Positions 49,429-61,211 of a stretch of 64,000 nt of DNA are shown in pieces. This DNA comes from Neolecta irregularis DAH-3 (Eukaryota > Ascomycota > Neolectomycetes > Neolectales > Neolectaceae). A model generated the notes under the pieces. That model was not told the origin of the DNA and searched no databases. It saw nothing but the letters and a program-made list of their open reading frames with translations. The DNA is taken from contig LXFE01003012.1 of assembly GCA_001929475.1 (NCBI GenBank), positions 1 through 64,000 of the forward strand, written 5' to 3'. The first letter of the stretch is position 1. Every line of letters begins with the position of its first letter. A program made the position numbers and the translations under genes.

Positions 49429-51376
49429 TGCATAGTCTGCTGCCAGCTGTCTCTTACAATGCCGGTGCAGACCGGGACTACTACCATCAAACATACTCCG
49501 ATCAATATGCAGGTCAAGTACCAAATGCACCACCAGGCATTTATGGAACAGAACACCGACCAGCAGTAGACAAACCCTCGCAGAACACAATATCGCGGAT
49601 CCAGCAGCCAGTACGCGCATTCCAATCGCATTCTCGAGCTGATAATGTCATTTTAGGCTCCCATGATGCATTCGCAGCAGCTTCCGTCGTGTACTATACA
49701 ACGACCCTGCAGATTGCGAATTCTACCGCAACATCCAAACTCTGTAACATTACCCGACCGTCCTCCAATAGAACCAAGGTCAGGATGCTTGGCTGACAAA
49801 AACCCATTCTCATCAGAACCTGCTACGGCCTCTGAACTTGCGATTCCACCATCAAACCGTCTCGTTGAAGTCGCCCGACCATCGTATCCTTCGCCCATCT
49901 CGGATACGGCATCGTCGAGTTCGGTGGGAAAATCATCGCTTGTTGTTTCGCCGCCTTTCTCGACGGATTGGCAATATCTCACGCGCATGATCCGTGTCCC
50001 GGTATGGTCAACAATGGAACTATTTGCACTTTACGAGGGTCTACTGAGTCAGATCCTGGTATACCCGCCAGTCTTTAACCATCTTTTATTGGATTTCATC
50101 AGTCGTGTAGTGCGACAATTGGCTCAAAACGATTGGCACCAACAGGCCTGTCCATTGCTCGTCAAAGCTGTTGACCGGACATGGAACAGCCCGGCCCAAT
50201 CAGCGGTCGTTCATCGTCTATACCGGCAGTTTCATCCCTTTGCGGTCGATCCGTCATCTCAAATTCCAGAAAGGGGTCAAAGGGCGACACGATTCCGACG
50301 ATCGTCTGAAAGTCGATCTCCAAATCTCCAAATGAGATGGCAGCCATACGCTCGTCCAGCACCACAACAAGCTTCTACTCACTCTCCACAGGCTCAACTC
50401 CATCAACACTTTGCCAAATCGACCGTGCAACCTCCTGCTTCGCCTGCCACTTTACCACAGTGTATCTTTATGCAAAATTCCATATCAGCTCCCAATTTCC
50501 CTACCTGTGTGGTGGATCCTCCAGTCGAGCTGGGTAAGCGGAAATGTGTAGACTGCCCCACCAAATATCGGAAAGTAGAGCCTTTGTATATTCGCTCCCT
50601 CGGCTTTGCATTGAACCCGACTGCTCTTTCTCTCGCCCAGCCCAGTGTGTACCACTTTGACTTTCAAAATCGTCATGTTCGAGGGAAAAAGTACCATTGA
50701 CTTGCTGTTTGCACCTAATTATGTAGAGTCCAATATGGCCTCTTACTAGCGGCTAAAACCCCTGAGGGAACCACTCTACCCGGAAGATCCGAACTAACCT
50801 TTGCGCGAATAAATGGTCGTCCAGTGCCAGACTGTTTATCTTGTGGTATTATGCCATATGTTAAAGAAGGGACGAATAAGCTCGATCTCGCTATACTTGA
50901 TAAAATAAACAGTTACGAGATCGCAGTTAAAGTGTACGTTGTTGAATCATCTTTAGAAATCCAAAAATACGCCAGTGATAACAGGGTTTCAACTCACAAT
51001 TCTCTCGCGTATATATTCAAATCGTCGACTTGCAAAGGGACTGCACCAGCCGAGATTGATGTTTCCTTACTTGACCCCTCTACCCAATCACGGATACAAC
51101 TTCCAGTTCGGTCATTACAATGTTCACATCCAGAGGTATACTTAGAATGCCATATCTCAATCTATACTAACTATAATTTAGTGCTTTGACTTCACGTCAT
51201 TCATGTCACAGAAAAATCAGGACTGCCCCTTATGTAAACGGCGCATTTCATTCTCGGAATTGGCCGTTGATGAGCTACTTCAAAAGTTACTCCAAAGTAT
51301 ACCTCTTCAAACCAGCAAAATCACTTTACAATCCAATGGAAATGTTCATTTCATTAATTCTGAACCACCGATCTGA
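49429..51376 (+). CDS. MIZ/SP-RING zinc-finger protein (putative SUMO E3 ligase)
   Basis: Begins MHSLLPAVSYNAGADRDYYH with a Pro/Ser/Gln-rich N-terminal half. Exon 1 joins exon 2 at QQP-APMMHSQQLPS through a 46-nt GT-AG intron (49608-49653). The middle region (TFARINGRPVPDCLSCGIMP, AVKVYVVESSLEIQ) precedes the C-terminal zinc domain: RIQLPVRSLQCSHPE-CFDF and QDCPLCKRRISFSELAVDEL. Spacing of Cys/His (LQCSHPECFD...CPLC) is that of MIZ/SP-RING domains of PIAS/Siz-type SUMO ligases. The SAP and PINIT domains of Siz1 are not evident, so it is closer to Zmiz-like proteins. Nuclear location is inferred. Stop TGA 51374-51376. Confidence 0.82.
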
Positions 51377-51660
51377 CTGATGATTTCTATTTATCCTTTT
51401 TTTATTTCCTGTTATTTTAAGTGGGAATGTATCATTCAAACTGCCACTGATTTCTGGGCACATATTTTCTTGGAGAGATTTTTCTTCATTGTTAAACATT
51501 GGCTCTTACATGTGGATGGATGGATTGCATCAACTCTGAGTTTATTGCATGGTGGGAATGTGTATTCTAAACCAGGTTTCCTGGGTCGCTGTAAATAACA
51601 AAAGAAATAGCCTGAAGGATAGACACTCTAAAGTCGTCCCAAACAGAGGATTTTGATGAA

Positions 51661-54266
51661 TCAAGACGATACAACTGCATCCATGCTCTTCAAAGCCCGT
51701 ACTGCAGCTTTCTGCGCACGTTCCATCATCTCTTCTAAATCTTCAAATAAAGAATCTTCTCGCCCGCTGAAATCATGTAACAAAGAACCGGCAAATGAAT
51801 CACCTGCACCCGTTACCGAGACAATCGAGTCTTGCGAAATCTGTTCAACTGCAGGGAAGTAATCGATGACAAGGTCCGATGTCTTGCCGTGCGCAAGAAT
51901 CTTTGACGTCGTCATTGAGACTATGTTTCTTTCTGATGGTATTATGCGAAATGCCAGGACTCCTAGGGAGCCCAGCTTGAGAAAGATCGCTGGCATGAAC
52001 AAAAGAAGATGTGTAGCTTGTTGAATGAGGCCCTGCGGTCCCAAATGAGCTATCTCCTTATGCCTCGAGAGAAATAGTTCGACATCTAGCGGATTTATAA
52101 AATTCTTTCAAAGAACAGGTACCATTCCGAAAGTCTTGAAGCAAGTGTAAGCTATTTAGTGCTTCCCACCAATCATTTCGCTCAAAAAGTCCGGTGTCAG
52201 ACGCAGATAGAAACATTGCTGATAGTTCAAATGCATTTGGCGAAACTGCGTGTATTGAGTGGTTTGGATATACTCCCAAATTTCGGATTTGTAAGGGACG
52301 AATCGATTTTGGAACAGAAGTCGGTTCAAAGAAAACTATATCGGTATGAAGTTTAGCCAGATTAGCACACACATACCTTTTGAGTTGATCTCTTTAGCTA
52401 CTGAAACAATTTCAGTCATAGTTTTGCTTCCCAAATTTCCATCCATTGCAATCCATCGAGGTTGTTTGGGCACGATGAAATCTCGGACTTGCTCTGCCAT
52501 GTCCTCCACAATAGCCATATCTGCAACAGCAACGACCAAATCGCCCTTTCCGTCGTGTACAGCGACGTACTTCGCAGTCTCATGTTTCTCGCTGATTAAA
52601 TAACTAGTCTTTCCAAACCCTTTTCGGAGGATTTCGGATTCGAGCCATTGGCCGTCTCTATCCTTGCCACGTGCGGTGAGTAGTTCAACCGACATTGAAC
52701 CTGAATTAAATGCTGATCGAGCAAGATTGAGACCTACTCCTCCAACTGTACGAGTTATGCTTCCTGTATGGGAGGTGTGTAGTGAAAGTGGTGAGGATGA
52801 AGCAGTGCAAGTATAATCAATTGCTACGCTGCCGATTATGGCTAAAGGAATCGGAGTAGAGGAAATGTGTTTTTTAGAAGATGAAGGACAAATCGGAGAT
52901 AAGATACTCCTAATAGGTCAATTCAACCAAGTCAACAGGATGTATCTACGACTGGACAGGCGATTGGTGATTGATCAGTCCTCTAGAGTGAACCGTTCCG
53001 AGGTTCGCTTTACTCAACATAGCAAGTTCCATTGCGATCTGACTTCCAACTTTTGCATTGTGATAAACCAATTCGATGTTAGCTTTTAAACTCAATCCTT
53101 TAGTAGCCTCCGCGATTTCTTTTAATAGGAACGGAGTACAGTCCTTTCCCTTGATATCAAGTTTCTTGGCCTTGGCAAGTGCATTATCAATTATATTATT
53201 AATAAACGACGAAGGGATTGCATGTTCATGGGGTATAGGAACGCAAATTAACGTGCCAGATTTTAATCCGAGAATGTTATTGGTATCTAGGCTGTTATCA
53301 AGCTGAATTTAGAGGAAATATACAAACTAAATTGGCGACATCAGTGATTGTAGGGCTATTGAACGGTGACTACTCTGGTTAAATGAAGACTTGGAGGAAT
53401 TTCATTACAAGTACACCGGATTCTCTGGCGTAGAATGCCGGAATTTGAACACCAGTCTCGCCCATCGTTGTGACAGTGACGCCATTCGTCTCTAGAACCT
53501 TGGAGGTGAGATTTACCAATAGAATGTGTGAAATACTTCCATCGTCCTCTGAATATCCAGAATACTCTTGGAACCAGCACAAACAACAGCTAAAGGGGTT
53601 CTTCCCAGCCTGAATAATCAGCTCATGAAGCTTCTCCGCCAACAAACTCGATCAAGTCGGCAGATATATCCATCGTATGTTCCCCTTCGCGATGAACACC
53701 GCCAATCCCCCCAGTCACAAAGACTTTGATCCCAGCAGCATGGGCAAGGACCATTGTTCCAGAGACGGTCGTTCCACCTGTTAATTTCTATTCTGTGAGC
53801 GTCGAGGGACTATGTAATAACGGTACGCGAGCAATTACAACCGCAAGATCTCTCCTCGAGGTTTTATGTGATTTAGTTCCAGTCTGTGCAAGGATTTCCA
53901 ACTGTGAATCATTCAAACCTACGTCGATTATTATTCATGCTTGCGGTAATTGACCGTACCGACATGGCAATTCCCATTAACTATCGCTACGGTTGCTGGG
54001 ACCGCTCCATTCTCTCTAATGATTTGCTCGACAGTCTTAGCCATCTCTAGGTTTGCAGGGTAAGGCATTCCATGTGTAATTATTGTGGATTCAAGCTGTT
54101 TTGTTTAAATAAACCGATATAAAATTGGTACAGCAACGACTGGATTTGCATTCTCTTTTGCTTGCAGCACCTCTTTTGAGTATAATATCTGGTCTGGTCG
54201 CATAGAATAAAACCTCCTGGCAAGCCATTTCATGGATCTCAGTGTATTAAACCCTGTGATAGTCAT
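51661..54266 (-). CDS. Bifunctional pseudouridine-degrading enzyme (PsiMP glycosidase + PfkB kinase)
   Basis: Fungal fusion enzyme: a kinase phosphorylates pseudouridine and a glycosidase splits the C-C bond to uracil and ribose 5-phosphate. Starts [20 protein letters not shown], a possible mitochondrial leader. The glycosidase half has [103 protein letters not shown] and [14 protein letters not shown]. The kinase half has [55 protein letters not shown] and the PfkB signature [16 protein letters not shown]. About nine short introns; the first joins VVA to LESTIITHG. It shares a 71-bp promoter with the divergent eIF2B-beta gene. Confidence 0.9.
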
Positions 54267-54337
54267 AGACGTCAAAAGTTGTGGAGCAAAAAGTAGTTAA
54301 TCGGGTGAATTTCTTCCTAATCACACCCACAAATATA

Positions 54338-55669
54338 ATGCAGCACCATCACGCTTATATATATAAACTCAAGACTCGACAGATCTCTGGATCCTATGAT
54401 GTTTCATTGCAGACTGCGCATATTCTGCGACAAATAGTATCAAGTGTAAAGTCAAACAACATCGACGTGCTAGTTAGTCATATACGTGAAATCGGTCGTC
54501 TATTAATTCAGACTCAGCCCAGAGGTATTCGCATCTGTGGGATATGCATTAATAGAAAGAACTTGCGAGTGGCAATATTGTTCGTCGTGTGTTGCATTTG
54601 ATACGCGAAGAAAACGAAGACAAGGACGGGAATACAACACCAGAGGGATCAATTTCGTATAGTCTGCCTGGTACTCCAAACAAAAGTAAGCTTTTCTGTG
54701 AAACATTGTATTTGACTTATTGAATCCGTGCATGATTCGTTCAACACATCTTCACTTTCATCCACGCTTTTTGCTCCAGCTCCTCCAAAAGAACGCAGGG
54801 AATCCTTAGATGAGCCTGGAAATACTTCCACTAGTCTTAAATCCACCATTATTGAAGGGATCAATGAGATTATCGATGAACTGCGCGATACACACTTGAA
54901 TATATCAAAAGAAGCTATGGAACATATTCATTCGAGGTATCTTGTTTTACTCTGGTGATAAACATGACTCGTTAGCGAGATTGTCATGACATACGGCGCC
55001 TCGAAAACTGTTCAGTCATTTCTCTGTGCGGCAGCTAGAAAACGGAAATTTACAGTTTTGACTGCCGAGTGCTATCCGAATAGTAGCCGGTCGAGTTATG
55101 ACATGGCCAAGGAACTGGCTTCTTGTGGCATTGAAGCAGTAGTGATACCGGATTCCAGTGTATTTGCACTTATGTCTCGCGTAAACAAGGTTATTCTGGG
55201 GACTCACGCTGGTATATCATATGATCTAGCCTGATAGAAACTTACTTCGAGTTCTTGCTAATGGTGGGTTATTAGCTGCTTCAGGAGCGAGATTGTTGGC
55301 TGCTGCTGCTAAACACCATTCAACACCGGTGGTAGTATGTGCAGGAATCTACAAACTGTCACCTTTGTACCCGCATGATTTAGAAGGATTAATAGAACTC
55401 GGACGGCCAGACAAAGTCATAAGCTTTAATGAAGGTATAATCACTTCATGCTCGATTGTTAGCAATCAGGTCCTTTGATCAATAACGTGGATGTTTTGAA
55501 CCCGCTTTTCGAATACATTGCACCGGAATTGGTTGATCTGTATATCACAAATGTGTATGTGCGCTGTAAAATAATGAACTAACGCCATAGGGGATGTCAT
55601 TCACCAAGCTATCTTTACCGGCTTATAAATGATCACTACGACTCTAGAGACATCTCGCTGGATGAATAA
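54338..55669 (+). CDS. GCD7: Translation initiation factor eIF2B subunit beta
   Basis: Regulatory subunit of the guanine-nucleotide exchange factor for eIF2. Conserved blocks: KLKTRQISGSYDVSLQTAHI, GRLLIQTQPRELASGNIVRR, INEIIDELRDTHLNISKEAM, SEIVMTYGASKTVQSFLCAA, TVLTAECYPNSSRSSYDMAK, VILGTHAVLANGGLLAASGA, VVVCAGIYKLSPLYPHD, LFEYIAPELVDLYITNVG, and the end CHSPSYLYRLINDHYDSRDI. The SPLYP and final segments identify beta rather than alpha or delta. Seven introns, 31-60 nt, except one of about 95 nt near 54690. The N-terminus is short for the family: the first ATG in frame lies directly before the conserved block, so an upstream exon may be missing. Confidence 0.87.
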
Positions 55670-55721
55670 ATCAAGACTAGATAACATGCATATATGTACA
55701 AAAACATAGTCATTTCTACTT

Positions 55722-56093
55722 TTACTTCAAGATTACGTTTGCTCCTCTTAATTCCAAAAACATCTGTGCGTTACTGACACCCATCTTGCGCACAACCCCA
55801 AAAATCTCCTTATTGTGATACCGTAGTTTTGTATATGGATCCACATAGCTGGCTGGCAAACCAGTGATATCGCACCATTTCTTTGGTGGGAATAACGAGG
55901 GTGGAGCCTCAATATTGGTGTAAGTGGGAAAATCAGGAGGGAAGTCAGTTCGAGATGTCGAAGAAAGGATCTGCTTGAGTGTCTTGATTCGTTTTTGAGT
56001 TGGCCGCTTGTAGTTTGGGTTCTTGAACGGACGATGACGGATTGTAAGATCTATGCTGTCGTATGGAGGAACAGAACCGTTTGGCGGAGACAT
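55722..56093 (-). CDS. IES6: INO80 chromatin-remodelling complex subunit Ies6
   Basis: Single-exon protein of 123 residues. A basic N-terminal segment (LTIRHRPFKNPNYKRPTQKR) precedes the YL1 C-terminal domain: KKWCDITGLPASYVDPYTKL, RYHNKEIFGVVRKMGVSNAQ, ending MFLELRGANVILK. This matches Ies6/INO80C over its whole length; the Ies6 module binds Arp5 in INO80. Start ATG 56093, stop at 55722. It lies 191 bp from the divergent OST1 start. Confidence 0.93.
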   Translation of the reverse strand: MSPPNGSVPPYDSIDLTIRHRPFKNPNYKRPTQKRIKTLKQILSSTSRTDFPPDFPTYTNIEAPPSLFPPKKWCDITGLPASYVDPYTKLRYHNKEIFGVVRKMGVSNAQMFLELRGANVILK

Positions 56094-56284
56094 TTACAGA
56101 GTTTTGGTGTTTCTAAAAACATCTCAAGACTCGACATTTATACTTGAGGATGCAGAATATTACAGCATACATCTAAGTCTGGAGGTTAGTACTCATGACT
56201 ACAGTGCATATATCTAGCCAATAGACAAGATTTAAAGATGTCTGTGTTGGCTACTAATAAACTCCTCAACATCTCCACCATCAA

Positions 56285-57816
56285 ATGATTCTCCAACAGA
56301 TTTTGGCATCTGCCCTGTTGCTTCTCGCATCCGTGGATTCAAAAAAGACCTCACCTTTCAAACATACAAATGCACTGAGAACAATTGATCTAACAAAGTC
56401 ATATATTCGCGAAACCCATGCACTTGTAGTAGAGAATATCGCCACTAGTCCTCAATCAGAGTACCTCTGGCCTGTAGACACACGACTGGAAGAAAATATG
56501 AGCTCAATCGAAGTAAAAGAAAAGGGCGCAGACAACCGAAATTATAAAATTGAAAAAATTGAGGGGTATATCTCCGTTGTCAATTCAGACTAATGTACGA
56601 GGTCTGACGGGCGATTTTTCAGGATATCATTATTGAAACCTCTTGGCGTTGGAGAAAAGATTACATTGCATATTTCCACCGTTTATATCGACGCTTTGGT
56701 ACCTGTCCCGGCACAAATTCCACAAACTGCGAAACAGTATCTCCGGTGGACTGGATCGAAATACATACCGTCTGCCTATTCAACTGAGAAGCAAAAGACC
56801 AAATTCAAGTATTCAAATCGAGGCTATATAATTGACATATCTAGACTTCCCTCCAATGATGTACCATTCTATACCAAACCATCCTCCGATTCTCAAGGCC
56901 CAGCACTTTCTGACACTACTCTCACATACGGACCATACGACTCGATTTCACCGGACTTGCAACAAGAAATTTCAGTTCGCTATGAATTCACACTGCCAGT
57001 TACCAAAATCTTCTCTCTGGATCGCCAAATCTATGTCTCGCACTGGCGAAATACAGCTAAAGTCACAGAACAGTACTCGTTAATAAATGCTGGAGCCAAA
57101 TTGAAGGGATTTTTCAGCCGTTACGAACAAATGCAAATGCAGCAGGCCCAGTCGCCGGTAGCTGCTCTGCAAGTTTTGCCCATTGGTTTAACAGGCGGTG
57201 CTCGAGACGCATGGTTTACTGATGAAATTGGAAATGTATCGACGAGTCAGTTCAAAAGTATGGGCAAGAAAGCACTTTTGGCTGTTCGTCCTAGATATCC
57301 TTTATTTGGAGGATGGAAGTATGCTTTTGGAATCGGATGGACTGTAGATTTGAACAATGTGGTTAGCCTTGTGGATGGAAACAGAATGACTTTAAAAATT
57401 CCGTTTATCGAAGGGCCGATTAATGTGGCATATGATTTAGTCAAGGTCAACATCAGACTTCCTGAGGGATGCACGTATGTCGATTAATTCTAAAGCAGGC
57501 TTGATAATTGTGTAGGAATGTTCAAGTTGAGTCTGATGTTCCTCTGGTCGCACAAGTTATTGAGCCTTACATGTCATTTTTGGATACCGTTGGATCGACT
57601 TTGGTCACACTGAAAGCAGAGAAGATAACAGACGAGATGCAGGATCGAGATATCACCGTAAGTCTATTCTGATTTATATCATCTAAGAAGATTCAGCTCT
57701 CGTATGAATTTCCACCCTGGGCAGGGTTTCGTAAGATTATAGTTGGTGGAAGCGTTTTCTTGAGTGCCATCATTGGACTATTTCTCCTCCGGATGATTCC
57801 CACAAAGATCGGATAG
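56285..57816 (+). CDS. OST1: Oligosaccharyltransferase subunit Ost1 (ribophorin I)
   Basis: ER-membrane subunit of the N-glycosylation oligosaccharyltransferase. The signal peptide MILQQILASALLLLASVDS is followed by the lumenal domain: LRTIDLTKSYIRETHALVVE, NYKIEKIEGISLLKPLGVGE, ITLHISTVYIDALVPVPAQI, VTKIFSLDRQIYVSHWRNTA, ARDAWFTDEIGNVSTSQF, RPRYPLFGGWKYAFGIGW, MTLKIPFIEGPINVAYDLV. One C-terminal membrane segment (IIVGGSVFLSAIIGLFLLRM). Three introns, all GT-AG: after IEG, after EGCT, and after DRDIT. Stop TAG 57814-57816. Confidence 0.93.
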
Positions 57817-57897
57817 TAGCTATAAGAACTAAGAGTATTGCTAGAATTATTTACATGTTCAAGTCTACCTTACAGGGCCCTTTCATCTTTTTCTTTC

Positions 57898-58350
57898 TCA
57901 GCTTATACCGTGTCTTGATTTTAATTTATCCAGTTCTGCTTGCCTAGCAGCCAGATCCTGGGGCTTTCCAGATTTTTCCGGCTGGTGAAATAATACAACG
58001 AGATATCTGTCCATAAAGTTGAACCTGACAGTCAGGATATATTTGTAGAAGCATACCCGTTGAGCTTCTCACAGGCCATTTTTGCGTCCATTACATCCTC
58101 AAAGACTACAAACGCCGTTCCTTTTGTAGTACTTGCATTTCCTCTATCAAATTAGACGATTGCATCAAGGTGTAGACGAACAATCGTATCTGGCGGATAG
58201 GTCCATATTTGCCAAATAAATCAAACATTTCCTCGGTTGTGACATTATACGAAAGATTCTTGATGAATAGTATTCGATTCACTTCCTTTGATGTTGCTTG
58301 CTATTATATTAGATTTCTGGGCAAGTAAAAGGACGTTCTCTGCCTGCCAT
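57898..58350 (-). CDS. SF3B6: Splicing factor SF3B6/p14 (U2 snRNP branch-site protein)
   Basis: Single-RRM protein that contacts the branch-point adenosine in the U2 snRNP. The RRM is clear: [74 protein letters not shown], with the tail [19 protein letters not shown] and TGA at 57898. The 5' end is uncertain. The nearest ATG (58350) is followed by a frame that stops, and only a GC donor directly after this ATG would join it in phase to [11 protein letters not shown] through an acceptor ATAG. A different upstream first exon is also possible. It is divergent from hexokinase. Confidence 0.83.
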
Positions 58351-58644
58351 TCTTCCAGATGTGAAATGGATTGGAGAAGGGACGAATGGCAAATTCAATG
58401 GAGAGAATCAAATGATCCACCAACAAATGCAGACTATACATGGATAAATGTATTTCATAATATCTATATTCGTAAAGTAGAGCTTATATGTCTATAGAGT
58501 CTGATTAATTTTCAGAGACGTCATCAGGCTGTTTCTTGTTTATAATCATTTCAGTTTTCAGTTTTCAGTTTTCATTATGCATCGAAAACCGCCCTCTAGG
58601 TATCATCTTATTATAACTGTACTAAAGGACCCAGAAAAGGATCC

Positions 58645-60316
58645 ATGAACAATGTCCCTCGCGATTTGATGGACCAAATATCTGCCTTGGAGGCCCTTTT
58701 TACAATTGATAAGGACAAATTGAATTTCATATGCGATATGTTTGTAAAGGCTCTTGATAAAGGTAACTGTACAAAACGAAGATGCTGACCAAAGGACTAT
58801 CTGTGGAAGGCGGCGATATAGTATGAGTCTACCTTTTAATAGCTTTTAACCAATGTCAAGCCGATGATTCCAACTTGGGTTTTTGGGTTTCCAAAAGGCG
58901 ACGAGAATGGTTCTTATATCACCCTTGATATGGGCAAGTTCCTTGTTGGAGCTCTATCTTACAATTAGGAGGAACCAATCTTCGTGTCTGTGAAGTTGAA
59001 CTTTTGGGTAATAGACGCTATGATATCGTGCAATCTCAATACCGCATTGAAGAGGAATGTAAATCCGGAACTAGTGAGCAACTTTTTGACTTCGTCTCGG
59101 ATTGTCTCAAGAAATTCCTGGATGATAATTACGAGCAAGGCCTGCGTGGGAAGAAGTTACCATTGGGATTTACGTTCAGTTATCCTTGTCAGTATGAGTG
59201 GTTTCATAAGTTGGTTGATCCCTAGTCAAAAAAGGATTGATCATGGTGTTTTGCAGAGATGGACCAAGGGTTTTGATGTAAAAGGAGTTGAAGGAGTTGA
59301 TGTTGTTCCAATGTTGGAGGCTGCATTGGAAAGGAAAGTATGCTTTTATTTCTCGTATATCACTTATCAGCAGGGTGTCCCGATAAAGGTCACCGCTCTG
59401 ATCAACGACACAACTGGGACTCTTATCGCGACTAATTATATCGATCCAATGACCAAGATTGCTGTCATCTTTGGAACCGGGTGTAATGGTATTTTCCTCA
59501 ATCTCCAATTTCGCAAATGCTTCAGCTGCGTATATGGAGAAAGCAGGATGTATCCCAAAACTTTTGTGCCTGAACCTTCCTCAAGATACCCCAATGGCCA
59601 TTAACTGTGAATGGGGTGCTTTTGATAACGAACATCGAGCACTGCCAAGGACTAATTATGATGCCATAATTGATAAAGAATCCCCTCGACCTGGCCAACA
59701 ATCCTTTGAGAAAATGATTGCAGGTCATTATCTCGGTGAAATTCTTCGCCTCGTTATCATTGATCTCGCTGAACAAAAGCTGATTTTTGAAGATCAGAAT
59801 ATCTCCAAGATTGGAAAACCCTACAGCATAGGAACTGCTGTGCTAAGTGAAATCGAACTGCACGTCGTTGGTCGTTTTTGCACAGCTGATATAATAGGGA
59901 TCCTTTTGAAAACCTGATGCAAGTTCATACCATATTCGAAACAAGGTACGGGATAGTGTGTACCGAACCAGAACGAAAACTTATTCGACGAGTCACAGAG
60001 TTGATTGGAATTAGAAGTGCTCGTTTGAGCGCTACCGGTATCGCTGCAATCTGTCGTAAGAAGGGAATCAAGGAATGCCATGTTGCCAGTGACGGCAGTG
60101 TTTTCAATAAATATCCATATTTTAAAGAACGTGGAGTTGAAGCATTACGAGATTTATTTGGCAAGGAAGGCGATAAGATTACTTTGATGGGAGCTGAAGA
60201 CGGACCAGTATCTTGAATCCGTGACATGTTACTGACTTTACTAGGGTGTTGGAGCAGCGCTGATTGCTGCTTTGACTATTAACCGCAAAAAAGCAGGTAT
60301 TCTTGAGGAATTTTAG
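58645..60316 (+). CDS. HXK1: Hexokinase
   Basis: Cytosolic hexose kinase, first step of glycolysis. Start MNNVPRDLMDQISALEALFT, PMIPTWVFGFPKGDENGSYI, phosphate-binding LDMGGTNLRVCEVELLG, sugar-binding LPLGFTFSYPCHQKRIDHG, WTKGFDVKGVEGVDVVPMLE, catalytic ALINDTTGTLIATNYIDP, IFGTGCNAAYMEKAGCIPKL, INCEWGAFDNEHRALPRTNY, RPGQQSFEKMIAGHYLGEIL, and the C-terminal nucleotide loop EDGPGVGAALIAALTINRKK. About nine introns. Two need GC donors: 58934-58968, exactly inside the LDMG-GTN phosphate motif, and 59860-59897 before DPFENLMQ. The first is only 32 nt (58763-58794). Stop TAG 60314-60316. Confidence 0.94.
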
Positions 60317-60417
60317 ATCAAGTTGGTGGGGTAAATAGGCGATGCTTGAAAGAATCTTTTTGAGTATCAATAAAATATCAGTACATCATTTCCAAGTGTT
60401 GGCTGCTAACGACGTTG

Positions 60418-61200
60418 ATGGCATCTCGATTGCAAAACATCAAGTTGATCACTTTGGATGCATTTGGAACTTTTTTCCGTCCAGAAATTCCAATCGAGGT
60501 ACACTACAGTCTTATTGAAAACAATTCGATATCCATGTTCCTCCATAAAGCGTTAATTTTTCTTTTGCATAAGGTTTATTTCACCCTCAAGTCAATTCAT
60601 TATTTTGCAGCCTTCAAGCAAGAATATTCGATTCATCCGAATTACGGCAAGGCCAATGAGCTAGATCCAGAGAGATGGTGGTCTAATGTAGTATGAGCTA
60701 CCTTTAGATTCCATGATAAAAGAGGCGCCGGATATGATGATCCTCAATCTGCAAAAACGTGCTTGAGTGAAGGGTATCATCAATTCAAAGATGTCAACCC
60801 TTTTTGAAAATGTTGAAGAGTAAAACATCCCAGATCAGCGTCATTTCGAACTGATTTTAGTGTAGGTAAGATTTTTTGATTTCGTTGGATGATGGAGTTA
60901 GATCAAGTTTTGCAATCATTTGGTAACAGAAAGTATTTTGACAGTATTACACTATCGTACGATGTGGGATTTGAAAAACGAAATCGCGAGATATTTGAAG
61001 CAACGTTGAATAATAGCAATGTAGAACCAAAAGACGTATTATATATAGGTGACGATCTACAAAGCGAATACTAGGTAACTGGGATATTATGGTGCAATTT
61101 GTCCTTTTAGTTCGCCTTTGCTTGCAAGATATGCTGTCAGAGGATCTAAGCGTGTTAAAAAGTTTCACCAAGAGATATTGGTACCGCCCCACTAGACCAT
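60418..61200 (+). pseudogene. Degraded HAD-superfamily hydrolase (HDHD3-like)
   Basis: Recognisable HDHD3-type HAD pieces lie in order: LITLDAFGTFFRPEIPIE with the nucleophile Asp, AAFKQEYSIHPNYGKANELD, PERWWSNVV, GYHQFKDVNPF, LKMLKSKTSQISVISN, LQSFGNRKYFDSITLSYDVG, and DVLYIGDDLQSEY. Four lesions interrupt them: in-frame TGA at 60694-60696, a frame shift at the T-run 60801-60805, another at about 60850, and TAG at 61072-61074. A normal GTAAGA...AAG intron survives inside. Motif order and codons show descent from a real gene; no splicing path I tried removes the lesions. Confidence 0.72.
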
Positions 61201-61211
61201 TAGAATTGCAG

